A DNA stretch of 36,717 bases from Candidatus Enterenecus stercoripullorum (GCA_018716015.1 DVKM01000025.1:1-36717); one strand, 5' to 3'. Positions 28,060-35,895 are shown, counted from the first letter of the stretch. Numbers and translations are program-made. Notes: generated from the letters alone by a model not told the origin.

Positions 28060-29482
28060 CCGAAGCTTTGACCAACTGCTCTACCAGGGGGCAGCCCAGC
28101 TGCCTCCCCAGACGGTGGGACAGGATCCCCCCGACCCCTGGCGGAAGGCGCTGTGGCGGGTGTGCTGGGGACTGGCCCTCACCACCATCACCCTGAATTT
28201 TCTCGATCTCCAGTATATCCTTCCCGCCCTGGGGTCGGTGTTGCTCTACCTGGGCTTCCGCGCCCTGCGGCGGGAGAACGGCTGGCTCCGGATGGGCTAT
28301 GGCCTGTCTGCCCTGTTCCTGCTTCTCCGGGGCGTCATCACCATTCTTAACGCCACCCCTCTGGTCTCCACCTCCAGCGGGTGGGGCTACGTCCTGGGAA
28401 TGGCGGTGTGGCTGTGCAACCTGCTGCTGGCCATCGCCCTGTGGCAGGGGCTGAAGGAGGTGTTCCGCAAGGCGGGGCAGAAACCCAAGACCGGGGCTGC
28501 CGGTGGGACGGTCCTCTGCTATCTCTTTCTCTTCCTGCTGGCCCTGGTCAGCGCCCAGGGTCTCCTGCTCTGGCCCATCGTCCTGCTGTGGATCGGCCTG
28601 CTCATCGGCCTGTTCCGGGTGAGCCGTAGCCTGGACCAGGCGGGATACGCTATCTCCCCCGCTCCGGTACGCTTCTCTGAGCAGCGGGTGATCCTGGTCT
28701 GGCTGGGCCTGCTGCTGGCCGCGGTGCTGGCCTGCCTGTTCCTCTTCCGCCGCTACCCGGTGGAGGCGTCCCCTGCCCAGGTGGAAACAGGGCAGGAGGA
28801 GCTGCGGCAGAAACTGCTGGTGCTGGGCTTCCCGGAGGAGGTGCTCTCCGACCTCACCGACGGGGAGGTCGCCCTGCTGGAGGGGGCGCAAACTGTAGAC
28901 GCGGAATCTTTTGCCTCCCGTCCAGAGCTTCCCGATGAGATCGAACAGCTCTCCATGCGCTTTGTTCAGGTGGAACTGCCCCAGGACCGGGTGCGCTACT
29001 TTCTCTGGTTCTCCTGGGAGGAGGCCCCCGACCACCGCCTCCAGGAAGGGCTGGAGATCCAGCCGAACGGTCAAAACGCGTTGACCATGAACTATGACAT
29101 GCTCCCCTCCGGCCGCCTGCTGTGGGAGGAGGAGGGACAGCTGTACCAGGCTCCCATCTCGGGCACGTACGAAGGCCACACCCAGAACAGCATCTTCTTT
29201 GGCCCCTCCACCTACAATTCCTTCGCCTTCCACTTCTCCCTGCCCGCCCGGGGGGAGCGCATCCGGGGCTATGTGAGCTATGAGGCATACGACGCCTACT
29301 CCGGGTGGCATATCTTCAACGCCATTGCCAACTATGTCCACCAGGAGAGCTGGCTGGTCTACCCCTGGGAGACCCCTCTCCAGCACCAGTGGCGGAACTG
29401 GAACAACACCGACGAAGTCTTCCCCGCCCGGCAATTCCTCACCATGTTCACGCTCAACAAGGACGACATGGAGACGGAATGA
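28052..29482 (+). CDS. Membrane protein coupled to the ECF sigma factor, possible anti-sigma partner
   Basis: A 476-residue protein not recognised by family. A short cytoplasmic N-terminus (about 35 residues, FDQLLYQGAAQLPPQT...) is followed by about eight membrane helices (roughly 35-240). A C-terminal region of about 230 residues, probably extracellular, follows: it opens with GQEELRQKLLVLGFPEEVLSDL and contains aromatic-rich beta-like segments such as VRYFLWFSWEE and NSFAFHFSL. There is no zinc-binding anti-sigma motif (HxxxCxxC). The start chosen is ATG 28052, eight bases after GAGAGG; GTG 28043 behind AAAGGAG is an alternative. The eight-base overlap with the sigma gene is the main reason to suspect a regulatory role. 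The gene is followed by a hairpin at 29499. Confidence 0.75.
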   Translation: MTDRSFDQLLYQGAAQLPPQTVGQDPPDPWRKALWRVCWGLALTTITLNFLDLQYILPALGSVLLYLGFRALRRENGWLRMGYGLSALFLLLRGVITILNATPLVSTSSGWGYVLGMAVWLCNLLLAIALWQGLKEVFRKAGQKPKTGAAGGTVLCYLFLFLLALVSAQGLLLWPIVLLWIGLLIGLFRVSRSLDQAGYAISPAPVRFSEQRVILVWLGLLLAAVLACLFLFRRYPVEASPAQVETGQEELRQKLLVLGFPEEVLSDLTDGEVALLEGAQTVDAESFASRPELPDEIEQLSMRFVQVELPQDRVRYFLWFSWEEAPDHRLQEGLEIQPNGQNALTMNYDMLPSGRLLWEEEGQLYQAPISGTYEGHTQNSIFFGPSTYNSFAFHFSLPARGERIRGYVSYEAYDAYSGWHIFNAIANYVHQESWLVYPWETPLQHQWRNWNNTDEVFPARQFLTMFTLNKDDMETE

Positions 29483-29498
29483 TCGCGAGGGATTCCCC

Positions 29499-29536
29499 GT
29501 GCCCAGCTTTTCCAGAAAGCCGGGCACGAACTTTTT
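29499..29536 (+). terminator. Probable terminator after the sigma-partner gene
   Basis: GTGCCC-GCTTT pairs with AAAGC-GGGCAC (29499-29527, one internal mismatch), then a run of five T at 29532-29536. ylbJ, 60 bases further on, would then need another promoter or read-through. Confidence 0.6.
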
Positions 29537-29595
29537 CGGACAGGCAAACCGGACAGCCCCCCGCGCATATCCTTTCCCGTGAGGGGGTGAGAGAG

Positions 29596-30774
29596 ATGCT
29601 TCGCATTCTGCGCCAGCGGTGGCTGCGGGACCTGCTGGTCACCATGGCCGTGCTGGTGTCCACCGCGGCGCTGGTGGCCGCGCCGGAGCAGGCCATGGAG
29701 GGGGCCAAGAACGGGCTGGCCCTGTGCTTCAACGTCATCGTCCCCTCTCTGTTTCCCTTTTTCGTGTTGTCCTCCCTAGTGGTGGACCTGGGACTGGCCG
29801 CCTACTTGGGGGGCGCTCTGGAGGGGCTGATGCGCCCATTGTTCCGGGTGAGCGGCAGCTGCTCGGCAGCGGTGGTGCTGGGCTTCATCGGCGGCTATCC
29901 TGTGGGGGCGCGCACCGCCCTACAACTCTACCAGCAGGGGCTGTGCTCTAAGGTGGAGGCGGAGCGGCTGCTGGCCTTCTGCAACAACTCGGGCCCGGCC
30001 TTCATTTTCGGCGTGGTGGGGGCAGGAGTGTTCGGGGATGGCCGGGTGGGTCTGCTACTCTATCTCACCCACACCCTGGCCTCATTGCTGGTGGGCCTCC
30101 TTTTTCGCTTTCATGGCGGTTCCAGGCGCGCCGGCGCCACCAGCCCCCGCCGGTCCAAGCCCATTGAGACGGTCACCGTACCCGCCGCCTTCACCGGGGC
30201 GGTTACCCGATCCTTTCAGAGCACCCTGAACATCTGCGCCTTTGTGGTGTTCTTCTCTGTGGTCCTCCAGCTGCTAGCCGCCTGGGGAGCCCTGTCCGCT
30301 CTGGCCCAGGCTCTGGGCCTGCTGGGGCTCAGCCCAGAGTGGGCCCGCCGGCTGGTGGCCGGGCTGCTGGAACTGTCCTCCGGGGTGTCCTCCCTCAGCG
30401 GTGGCAGCGGCCTTGCCGGCCGGGCCTCCATGGCCGCCTTCATGCTGGGCTGGGCGGGGCTGTCTGTCCACTGCCAGGTACTGTCCTTTCTCCTGGACAG
30501 CGGGCTCTCCGCCCGGATCTATCTGGCCGGAAAGCTGTGCCATGGCCTCATCGCCGCCGCCCTCACCTGGCTGGCCACCCAGCTCTTCCCCATCTCCCAG
30601 TCCGTGTCCCACTACCTCATCCAGCAGACGGAATCCATCGCCTCCCTGGACTTTTCCACCGCCCTGGCTATCTCCACCTGCGCCGCCTTCGGCTGCTGGC
30701 TGTTGTTTACCGCCCTGTGTGCCATGCTGGCAAGAAAAAGGTATGGAAAAATCTCGAATCATCATGTATACTAA
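29596..30774 (+). CDS. ylbJ: Sporulation integral membrane protein YlbJ
   Basis: A 392-residue polytopic membrane protein with nucleoside-recognition (Gate) type repeats. The family pattern is clear: CFNVIVPSLFPFFVLSSLVVDLG, GFIGGYPVGARTALQLYQQG, AFCNNSGPAFIFGVVG, and a matching set near residues 250-300, GLLELSSGVSSL. YlbJ in Bacillus subtilis is needed for spore cortex formation under sigma-E control. Length is close to family norm. The start is ATG 29596 behind GAGGGGG; longer in-frame codons to 29305 overlap the preceding gene and are rejected. Its presence suggests an endospore-forming host. Confidence 0.9.
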   Translation: MLRILRQRWLRDLLVTMAVLVSTAALVAAPEQAMEGAKNGLALCFNVIVPSLFPFFVLSSLVVDLGLAAYLGGALEGLMRPLFRVSGSCSAAVVLGFIGGYPVGARTALQLYQQGLCSKVEAERLLAFCNNSGPAFIFGVVGAGVFGDGRVGLLLYLTHTLASLLVGLLFRFHGGSRRAGATSPRRSKPIETVTVPAAFTGAVTRSFQSTLNICAFVVFFSVVLQLLAAWGALSALAQALGLLGLSPEWARRLVAGLLELSSGVSSLSGGSGLAGRASMAAFMLGWAGLSVHCQVLSFLLDSGLSARIYLAGKLCHGLIAAALTWLATQLFPISQSVSHYLIQQTESIASLDFSTALAISTCAAFGCWLLFTALCAMLARKRYGKISNHHVY

Positions 30775-30803
30775 AAGCAACCCCAGAGAGAGAAGGAATG
30801 GCC

Positions 30804-31013
30804 ATGCTCTTTGAGAAAGATATGGAACCCCGGTGCGCCTACTGCAAGCGGGGCTCCCCCCTGGATGAGGAGACAGTGGTATGCGTCAAGCGGGGGGTGG
30901 TGCCCGCCACCGGGTCCTGCCACCGGTTCCGGTATGATCCCCTGAAACGGATCCCGCCCAAGCCGGTGTCCGTGGATTTCTCCCATCTGAAGGAGGAGGA
31001 TTTTGTGCTGTAA
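30804..31013 (+). CDS. Conserved-looking 69-residue four-cysteine protein
   Basis: A short soluble protein downstream of ylbJ. It has a CAYC pair near residues 11-14, then VVCVKRGVV and GSCHRFRYDP, giving four cysteines and a nearby histidine that could bind zinc. The sequence ends with a basic-proline stretch (DPLKRIPPKPV). The start is ATG 30804, seven bases after GAGAGAAGG; an ATG six bases earlier is too close to the ribosome site. The gene is 29 bases from the ylbJ stop, so it is probably co-transcribed with it. Function not recognised; it resembles small Clostridia proteins of unknown role. Confidence 0.75.
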   Translation: MLFEKDMEPRCAYCKRGSPLDEETVVCVKRGVVPATGSCHRFRYDPLKRIPPKPVSVDFSHLKEEDFVL

Positions 31014-31056
31014 TTTTCCCCGGAGGTACGCATCCCCCGGTTGAAAAATCAGAAGA

Positions 31057-31295
31057 AACCGCCAGCGCTCACAGCAAAAAAGTGAGCGCTGGCGGTTAAC
31101 TTGTCAAAAAAGCCTCGCAGAGTTCGCGCCCGCAGGCGCAAATCAATCGAAATCTGTTTTCGGCCAGGGCGTGTACCGGGACGAAAACACTTCTTGGCCC
31201 ACAAACATGCAAGGCGGGGCAAACTTTTCTCCGACGAGTGCGCTGCAGCGGGCCGCAACCTTCCCATCGGAAAAGGCAAAGCCTTTTCCGATGGG
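31057..31295 (-). repeat. Hairpin-bounded intergenic element B, copy 2
   Basis: Read on the minus strand, it opens with the hairpin CCCATCGGAAAAGGC/GCCTTTTCCGATGGG (31295-31263), eight bases after the kinase stop. This hairpin matches that of copy 1 in its GGAAA-GGC core while the outer pairs differ in a paired way. The core (31256-31111) matches 23931-24079. It ends with a 16-bp hairpin AACCGCCAGCGCTCAC/GTGAGCGCTGGCGGTT (31057-31072/31082-31097), which also terminates the convergent ylbJ unit. Like copy 1, it fills the whole gap between convergent genes. Confidence 0.75.
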
Positions 31296-31298
31296 ACG

Positions 31299-32411
31299 TT
31301 AGTTCCGGTATTTGTCCACGATGGCCTTCATGTCCCCCCAGCGGGACTCCATATCCGCCACCAGCTTGAACTGGGTGCGGCAGCGGTCCAGGTTCTGCCC
31401 CGGACGCTGGGTGTGGAAATAGTGGTCTCCCTCCAGATAATCGGTGAGGAAGCGGATACCGCACTCCAGGGTCATGAGCTTGGCCCCCCAGGGCAGGTAG
31501 TCCAGCTCCGCCTGGGTAAGAGCTCCGCCGGTCCCTTCCACAAAGGCCTGGGTGTACACCTCGTAGAGGGGCAGGTCAAAGTTGACCTTGGACAGATCCC
31601 GCTCATCCTCGGCGCTGTGGTTGGCCCCGAAGCGGATGGAGTCACCGAAGTCGTTGATGGACAGCCCCGGCATGACGGTGTCCAGGTCAATGACGCACAC
31701 ACCTTCCCCGCTCTCCCGGTCCATGAGCACGTTGTTCAGCTTGGTGTCGTTGTGGGTGACCCGCAGGGGAAGCTTGCCCTCCCGCAGAGCCTGGAGAGCT
31801 ATGGAGCAGTCTCCTTCCCGGGCCGTCACAAAGGCCAGCTCAGGCCCTACTTCCTTCACCCGGCCCATGGGGTCGGCGGCCACAGCGGCCTTGAGCAGGG
31901 CCAGCCGGTTCTCCGTGTCGTGAAATCGGGGGATGGTCTCATACAGGGTATCGGCGGGGTAATCCTTCAGCATCCGCTGGAAGCGGCCGAAGGCCCGCCC
32001 CGAGGCGGCGAACAGCTCCGGAGTTTCAGCGGTCTGAAGGCTGAGGGTGCCCTCAATGAAGGGATACACCCGCCAGGCACGCCCTTCCCCATCAGTGTAA
32101 AAACTCTTGCCATCCTTGGTGGGCCACACCGACAAGGTCTCCCGCTCCGGGTCGCCGCCAGCCTGGGAGATACCCCGGGTCAGGTAGGAGGTCACCCCCA
32201 CAATGTTGGCCATCACCTGCTCGGGGTGATGGAAGGCGGCGGAGCTGATGCGCTGGAGGATGAACCGCCGGCAGGGGTCCTCCCCGGGCTGGGTGTGGAC
32301 GCAGAATGTGTCGTTGATGTGCCCCGAGCCGTAGCGCACCGCCCCCACCACCTGACCTTTAAAGTCAAAGGCGGCCAGAGCCTCCTGGAGATACTGTTCG
32401 GCTTGCGCCAT
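31299..32411 (-). CDS. N-acetylhexosamine 1-kinase-like sugar kinase (APH fold)
   Basis: A 370-residue kinase of the aminoglycoside-phosphotransferase fold. GSGHINDTFCV (28-38) is the nucleotide loop. THNDTKLNNVLMD carries the catalytic H220-x-D222 and N227. VIDLDT (240-245) is the metal-binding motif. Size and order match NahK/LnpB, which phosphorylates GlcNAc and GalNAc at C1. Its neighbours, a sugar-1-phosphate nucleotidyltransferase three bases upstream and GalE, are the two other activities of the lacto-N-biose/galacto-N-biose route, which supports this role over an antibiotic or choline kinase. The start is ATG 32411. It is last gene of the operon, and the stop is followed directly by the hairpin of element B2. 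Confidence 0.82.
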   Translation of the reverse strand: MAQAEQYLQEALAAFDFKGQVVGAVRYGSGHINDTFCVHTQPGEDPCRRFILQRISSAAFHHPEQVMANIVGVTSYLTRGISQAGGDPERETLSVWPTKDGKSFYTDGEGRAWRVYPFIEGTLSLQTAETPELFAASGRAFGRFQRMLKDYPADTLYETIPRFHDTENRLALLKAAVAADPMGRVKEVGPELAFVTAREGDCSIALQALREGKLPLRVTHNDTKLNNVLMDRESGEGVCVIDLDTVMPGLSINDFGDSIRFGANHSAEDERDLSKVNFDLPLYEVYTQAFVEGTGGALTQAELDYLPWGAKLMTLECGIRFLTDYLEGDHYFHTQRPGQNLDRCRTQFKLVADMESRWGDMKAIVDKYRN

Positions 32412-32414
32412 GGC

Positions 32415-33341
32415 TTACACCTCCCAGAGTTTGTCGGGGTAGAGCCCCCGGGCGGTCATGTCGGCAATGGCCTTCACCACCACAGGCTTGTCCTCCCGGT
32501 AGGTGACGCCGTACCACTTATCTGCGCTGCGCAGCACCTTGACCCGGGCCTTGCCCTCGTCCAGCAGCTGGGTGACCACGCTGGGCAGGAAGTACTCCCC
32601 CTTCAGGGGATTGTCCTTCAAGGTCTTATCCAGGAAGGTGGGAAAGCGGACCTGAGCCTCGTCCAGAAAGCTGCGGGTGAAGCCCCACAGGTTCATGGAC
32701 ACGATGGTGTCCCCGCTCAGGGCCGTCCAGGTGGCGCCGCCGTCCTCGGTAAAGCGGGCGTTCTCTCCGTCCTTCTCGATCTGGGTGCGCTCGGTGACTT
32801 TGACCAGGCAGCCGTCACTGTCCTCCTCGCACACCCCCCGGGCCACGCTGCCGTGCTCGGTGACGGTGTTGCCCAGGCGGTAGCCCACCATGGCAAATTC
32901 GTAACAGCCCGGCCGGTCCGGGTGGGTGGACAGGTAGTCATAGATCTTCCGGAACCCCTCGGGGCCGTAGTAATCGTCGGCGTTGACCACGGCAAAGGGA
33001 CCGTCCACCACGTTCCGGGCGGCCAGCACCGCGTGACAGGTGCCCCAGGGCTTGGCCCGGTCCTGGGGGACGGTGTATCCCTGGGGAATATCGTCCAGCT
33101 GCTGATAGACGTATTTCACGTCGATGAACCGGCTGAGCCGGTCGCCGATAGCATGTTTGAATTCCTCTTCGATCTCGTGCTTGATAACAAACACCACCAT
33201 CTCAAAGCCAGCCCGGCGGGCGTCGTAGATGGAATAGTCGATGATGAGCTGGCCGTGGTTTCCCACCGGGTCAAGCTGCTTGAGTCCGCCGTACCGGCTG
33301 CCCATGCCGGCGGCCATCACGATCAAAACAGGCTTCTTCAT
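32415..33341 (-). CDS. Sugar-1-phosphate nucleotidyltransferase
   Basis: A 308-residue protein with the N-terminal nucleotide-binding signature MAAGMGSRYGGLKQ (9-22) and the metal-site DD in VVNADDYYG. It would join a sugar 1-phosphate to UTP or another NTP. Between galE and an N-acetylhexosamine-kinase-like gene, it most likely makes UDP-GlcNAc/UDP-GalNAc or UDP-Glc/UDP-Gal; it is not homologous in pattern to the GalT-type LnpC of bifidobacteria. The start is ATG 33341 behind AAAGGGA, 44 bases after the galE stop. Only three bases separate it from the kinase gene. Confidence 0.85.
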   Translation of the reverse strand: MKKPVLIVMAAGMGSRYGGLKQLDPVGNHGQLIIDYSIYDARRAGFEMVVFVIKHEIEEEFKHAIGDRLSRFIDVKYVYQQLDDIPQGYTVPQDRAKPWGTCHAVLAARNVVDGPFAVVNADDYYGPEGFRKIYDYLSTHPDRPGCYEFAMVGYRLGNTVTEHGSVARGVCEEDSDGCLVKVTERTQIEKDGENARFTEDGGATWTALSGDTIVSMNLWGFTRSFLDEAQVRFPTFLDKTLKDNPLKGEYFLPSVVTQLLDEGKARVKVLRSADKWYGVTYREDKPVVVKAIADMTARGLYPDKLWEV

Positions 33342-33385
33342 AGCTGCATCCCTTTCTTCTTATTTCGCCTCTGGACCGGAACGGT

Positions 33386-34405
33386 TCACCCGTGATAGCC
33401 GTCAGGGTTGGCGGACTGCCACTTCCAAGAGGAGGCGCACATCTCCTCAATGCCGTACTGGGCCTGCCAGCCCAGCTCCTCCCAGGCCTTTGTGGGGTCG
33501 GCGTAGCATTCGGCGATGTCGCCGGGACGGCGGGGATCGATGACGTAGGGCAGAGTCTTGCCGCAGGCCTTCTCATAGGCGTGGAGCACGTCCAGCACGC
33601 TGTATCCCTTGCCAGTGCCCAGGTTACATACAAACAGGCCGCAGTTTTCCGCCAGCTTTTTCAAAGCAGCCACATGCCCCCGGGCCAGATCCACCACATG
33701 GATGTAATCCCGCACCCCGGTGCCGTCGGGGGTGGGGTAGTCCCCGCCGTAGACGTGGAGCTTTTCCAGCTTGCCCACCGCCACCTGGGCGATGTAGGGC
33801 ACCAGGTTGTTGGGAATACCCTTAGGATCCTCGCCGATCAGGCCGGACTCATGGGCTCCAATGGGGTTGAAGTACCGCAGCAGGGCCACGTTCAGGGTGG
33901 GGTCGGCAGCGCAGTAGTCGGTGAGGATGCGCTCCAAGAACAGCTTGGTAGTGCCATAGGGGTTGGTGGTGCCCCCGGTGGGGAAATCCTCCCGGATGGG
34001 TACGCTGGCCGGGTCGCCGTACACCGTGGCCGAGGATGAGAACACAAAGTTTTTCACCCCATGCCGCCGCATGGCATTGAGCAGCACCAGGGTGTTGACC
34101 AGGTTGTTGGTGTAGTACTCCAGGGGCTTGGACACGCTCTCCCCCACCGCCTTCAGCCCGGCGAAATGGATCACCGCGTCAATGCCGGGATAACGGACGA
34201 ACAGGTCCTCCACCTGCTGGGGGTCGCACAGCTCTGCCTTGACAAAGGGGATGGACCGGCCCACGATCTGCTCCACCCGGCGCACCGCCTCCTCACAGGA
34301 GTTGACCAGGTTGTCCGCCACCACAATGTCATAGCCCGCCTGGATCAGCTCCACGCAGGTGTGGCTGCCGATATAGCCGGCGCCGCCGCTCACGAGAATG
34401 GACAT
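33386..34405 (-). CDS. galE: UDP-glucose 4-epimerase
   Basis: A 339-residue short-chain dehydrogenase/reductase, the normal GalE length. The NAD loop GGAGYIG is at residues 7-13, the serine of SSSATVYG at 123-125, and the catalytic YGTTK at Y150 and K154. It interconverts UDP-glucose/UDP-galactose and possibly the N-acetyl forms. The start is ATG 34405 with AAGGAG eight bases upstream; an ATG six codons earlier overlaps that ribosome site. It is first gene of the galE-nucleotidyltransferase-kinase operon, behind a roughly 210-base leader that contains an intrinsic terminator. No galK or galT gene is in the window. Confidence 0.95.
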   Translation of the reverse strand: MSILVSGGAGYIGSHTCVELIQAGYDIVVADNLVNSCEEAVRRVEQIVGRSIPFVKAELCDPQQVEDLFVRYPGIDAVIHFAGLKAVGESVSKPLEYYTNNLVNTLVLLNAMRRHGVKNFVFSSSATVYGDPASVPIREDFPTGGTTNPYGTTKLFLERILTDYCAADPTLNVALLRYFNPIGAHESGLIGEDPKGIPNNLVPYIAQVAVGKLEKLHVYGGDYPTPDGTGVRDYIHVVDLARGHVAALKKLAENCGLFVCNLGTGKGYSVLDVLHAYEKACGKTLPYVIDPRRPGDIAECYADPTKAWEELGWQAQYGIEEMCASSWKWQSANPDGYHG

Positions 34406-34616
34406 GGAAAACGCTCCTTTCATTCCTCTTTCCTATGGATTCCGGGCTCAGGCCCGGTGTGCCAACCAGTGGGATGGTATCTGGTTTTCCCCTGAAAAAT
34501 AGACGATCTCACAAATCGTTTGTAGGATCGTCCGCGCCGCTGCCGGGGCCTGCGGCACCCGGTCTGTGTTTTCCCAGCGCCCCCTGCCCCGCAAGGAATC
34601 ATTCTATTCTTTCTGT
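34406..34616 (-). promoter_or_regulatory. Structured leader of the galE operon with an internal terminator
   Basis: On the minus strand GACGATC..ACAAA pairs with TTTGT..GATCGTC (34532-34502), followed by TATTTTTC, an intrinsic terminator about 85-115 bases after the predicted start. Closer to galE is CCGGGC/GCCCGG (34457-34441). The 5' part (34590-34535) is GC-rich, with GCCGC and GCGGC able to pair. No known riboswitch or T-box motif is recognised. Confidence 0.6.
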
Positions 34617-34622
34617 TGATTC

Positions 34623-34652
34623 ATTATATCGGCCAACCCGGTTTTTTGTCAA
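34623..34652 (-). promoter_or_regulatory. Promoter of the galE operon
   Basis: On the minus strand TTGACA (34652-34647), 18-base spacer, TATAAT (34628-34623). Confidence 0.85.
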
Positions 34653-34712
34653 TATACCTGCGCCTTTCTCCCCGGCGCCCCCCTTGACGGTGCTCACCCA
34701 CACAACATAACG

Positions 34713-34740
34713 CTTGCCCCTGTGTCAAACAGGGGACAAG
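34713..34740. terminator. Hairpin downstream of the AraC-family gene
   Basis: CTTGCCCCTG (34713-34722) pairs with CAGGGGACAAG (34730-34740), with one bulged base, 38 bases after the stop. There is no clear T-run, so strength is uncertain. Confidence 0.5.
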
Positions 34741-34778
34741 TCTCATGTTATCCCCCATATCCTGGAGAGGGCGGGCCG

Positions 34779-35660
34779 TTACCCAGCGGTCTCCTCCGGC
34801 CCGGGAGCTTCTTCCTGCGCCGATTGCCGGTGGATCTTTCGATACTGGGTAGGGGTGACGCCCTCAGCGCTGAGAAAACGCTGGGAGAAATAGCTGGGGG
34901 AGGAAAAACCGGTCATACGGGCAATATAGGTTAAGGAAAAGTCTGTCGTACTCAGCAGCTTGCGGCTCTCCTGGAGCCGCAGGGACTGCACATATTTCAG
35001 CGGCGAAGTGCCAAATTGCCGGCGGAAGGTATGGACCAGATGATACTTGCTGGTGTGGACCGCCTCAGCCAACTGCTCCAGGGTCAGATTTTCCCGAAAA
35101 TGCAGGTGGATGAAGTCCCGGGCGGCAGTGGCCCCCCGGCTGGCATTCGCTTGGGGGGTGGGCGTGTTGGCCGCAAGGCCAGTGCCGCGGGTGAGCTGGA
35201 TCAGCAAAATGCCAAGCAGATTTTGGCAGACGGTTTCAAAGCCCGGCGCCTGCCCCTCTACCTCCCGCAGCATGCTTTGCAGATAGGCGGGAACGTCGGC
35301 GGCATACTCGCAGACGTTGGTCATACGGAAGCAGCCGTCCAGCTCCCCGTCCATGGACAACTCCAGCCCCTCCACCCCCACGACGATATACGCCATGGGA
35401 TAGGAGGGAAGGCTGGTCTCCGTATGCTCCACATTGGGGTTCACGACCACAAGATCCCCCTGGCTGACCGGAAAGACCTGGCTGCGGATCTGGAACTGGC
35501 CTTTTCCCCCGACGACACAAAAAATCTCCGTGCAGGCGTGGGTATGCAGTACGCTCTGCCAGTCACCGTCGTACTTCGCCGTGGTGATATAGAGCAGCTT
35601 CGCCCTGGGGACGTATGCATGGGCGTCCCGCAGTGCGAGATCATATCGCTTGATGCTCAT
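34779..35660 (-). CDS. AraC-family transcriptional regulator
   Basis: A 293-residue regulator. The N-terminal cupin-like sensor domain contains HTHACTEIFCVVGGKGQFQIR and GDLVVVNPNVEHTE. The C-terminal pair of helix-turn-helices (about 185-285) reads NLTLEQLAEAVHTSKYHLVHTFRRQFGTSP and TYIARMTGFSSPSYFSQRF. The start is ATG 35660 behind AAAGGAGG. It is divergent from a sugar-binding lipoprotein gene whose promoter has AraC-type half-sites, and lies next to the galE operon. This suggests it senses the sugar handled by these genes, probably as activator. Confidence 0.92.
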   Translation of the reverse strand: MSIKRYDLALRDAHAYVPRAKLLYITTAKYDGDWQSVLHTHACTEIFCVVGGKGQFQIRSQVFPVSQGDLVVVNPNVEHTETSLPSYPMAYIVVGVEGLELSMDGELDGCFRMTNVCEYAADVPAYLQSMLREVEGQAPGFETVCQNLLGILLIQLTRGTGLAANTPTPQANASRGATAARDFIHLHFRENLTLEQLAEAVHTSKYHLVHTFRRQFGTSPLKYVQSLRLQESRKLLSTTDFSLTYIARMTGFSSPSYFSQRFLSAEGVTPTQYRKIHRQSAQEEAPGPEETAG

Positions 35661-35716
35661 ATTGCCTCCTTTGCGGAAATGGGCGGCAGGATCTGGGAGA
35701 GCGTGATCTTTTTTCT

Positions 35717-35745
35717 ATTATAAGGCCAGCCTGACCAAAACACAA
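35717..35745 (-). promoter_or_regulatory. Promoter of the AraC-family gene
   Basis: On the minus strand TTGTGT (35745-35740), 17-base spacer, TATAAT (35722-35717). Confidence 0.65.
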
Positions 35746-35794
35746 GACCGGAAAAATCCCGCTCTTTTTTGGTGATTTCGGCAAAGAATTTAGT

Positions 35795-35816
35795 CATAAT
35801 ACCTGTGCTCATTATG
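35795..35816. promoter_or_regulatory. Inverted repeat in the araC intergenic region
   Basis: CATAAT (35795-35800) and ATTATG (35811-35816) are separated by ten bases, one helical turn between arms. It lies upstream of the -35 of the AraC-gene promoter; possible second regulator site. Confidence 0.35.
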
Positions 35817-35853
35817 CACAAAAACAATGAACAAAGATTGTAAAAACCCACGA

Positions 35854-35895
35854 TTCTTGCTCTATGAGCAAGAAATATAAAATTCAGCGCAAGAA
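35854..35895 (+). promoter_or_regulatory. AraC-type operator half-sites upstream of the sugar-binding lipoprotein gene
   Basis: TTCTTGCTC (35854-35862) and GAGCAAGAA (35866-35874) form a perfect inverted repeat. A third, direct copy, GCGCAAGAA (35887-35895), begins exactly 21 bases after the second and ends five bases before the -35. Two direct half-sites 21 bases apart next to the -35 is the classic arrangement for AraC activators. Confidence 0.7.

Noticed and set aside
31299-32411. Aminoglycoside resistance kinase
   Set aside because: It has the same fold, but operon partners (GalE, sugar nucleotidyltransferase) and the DTKLNN motif context favour a sugar kinase.
31101-33395. 764-codon frame antisense to the kinase and nucleotidyltransferase
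   Set aside because: Shadow of two well-supported genes; no family motifs and no ribosome site.
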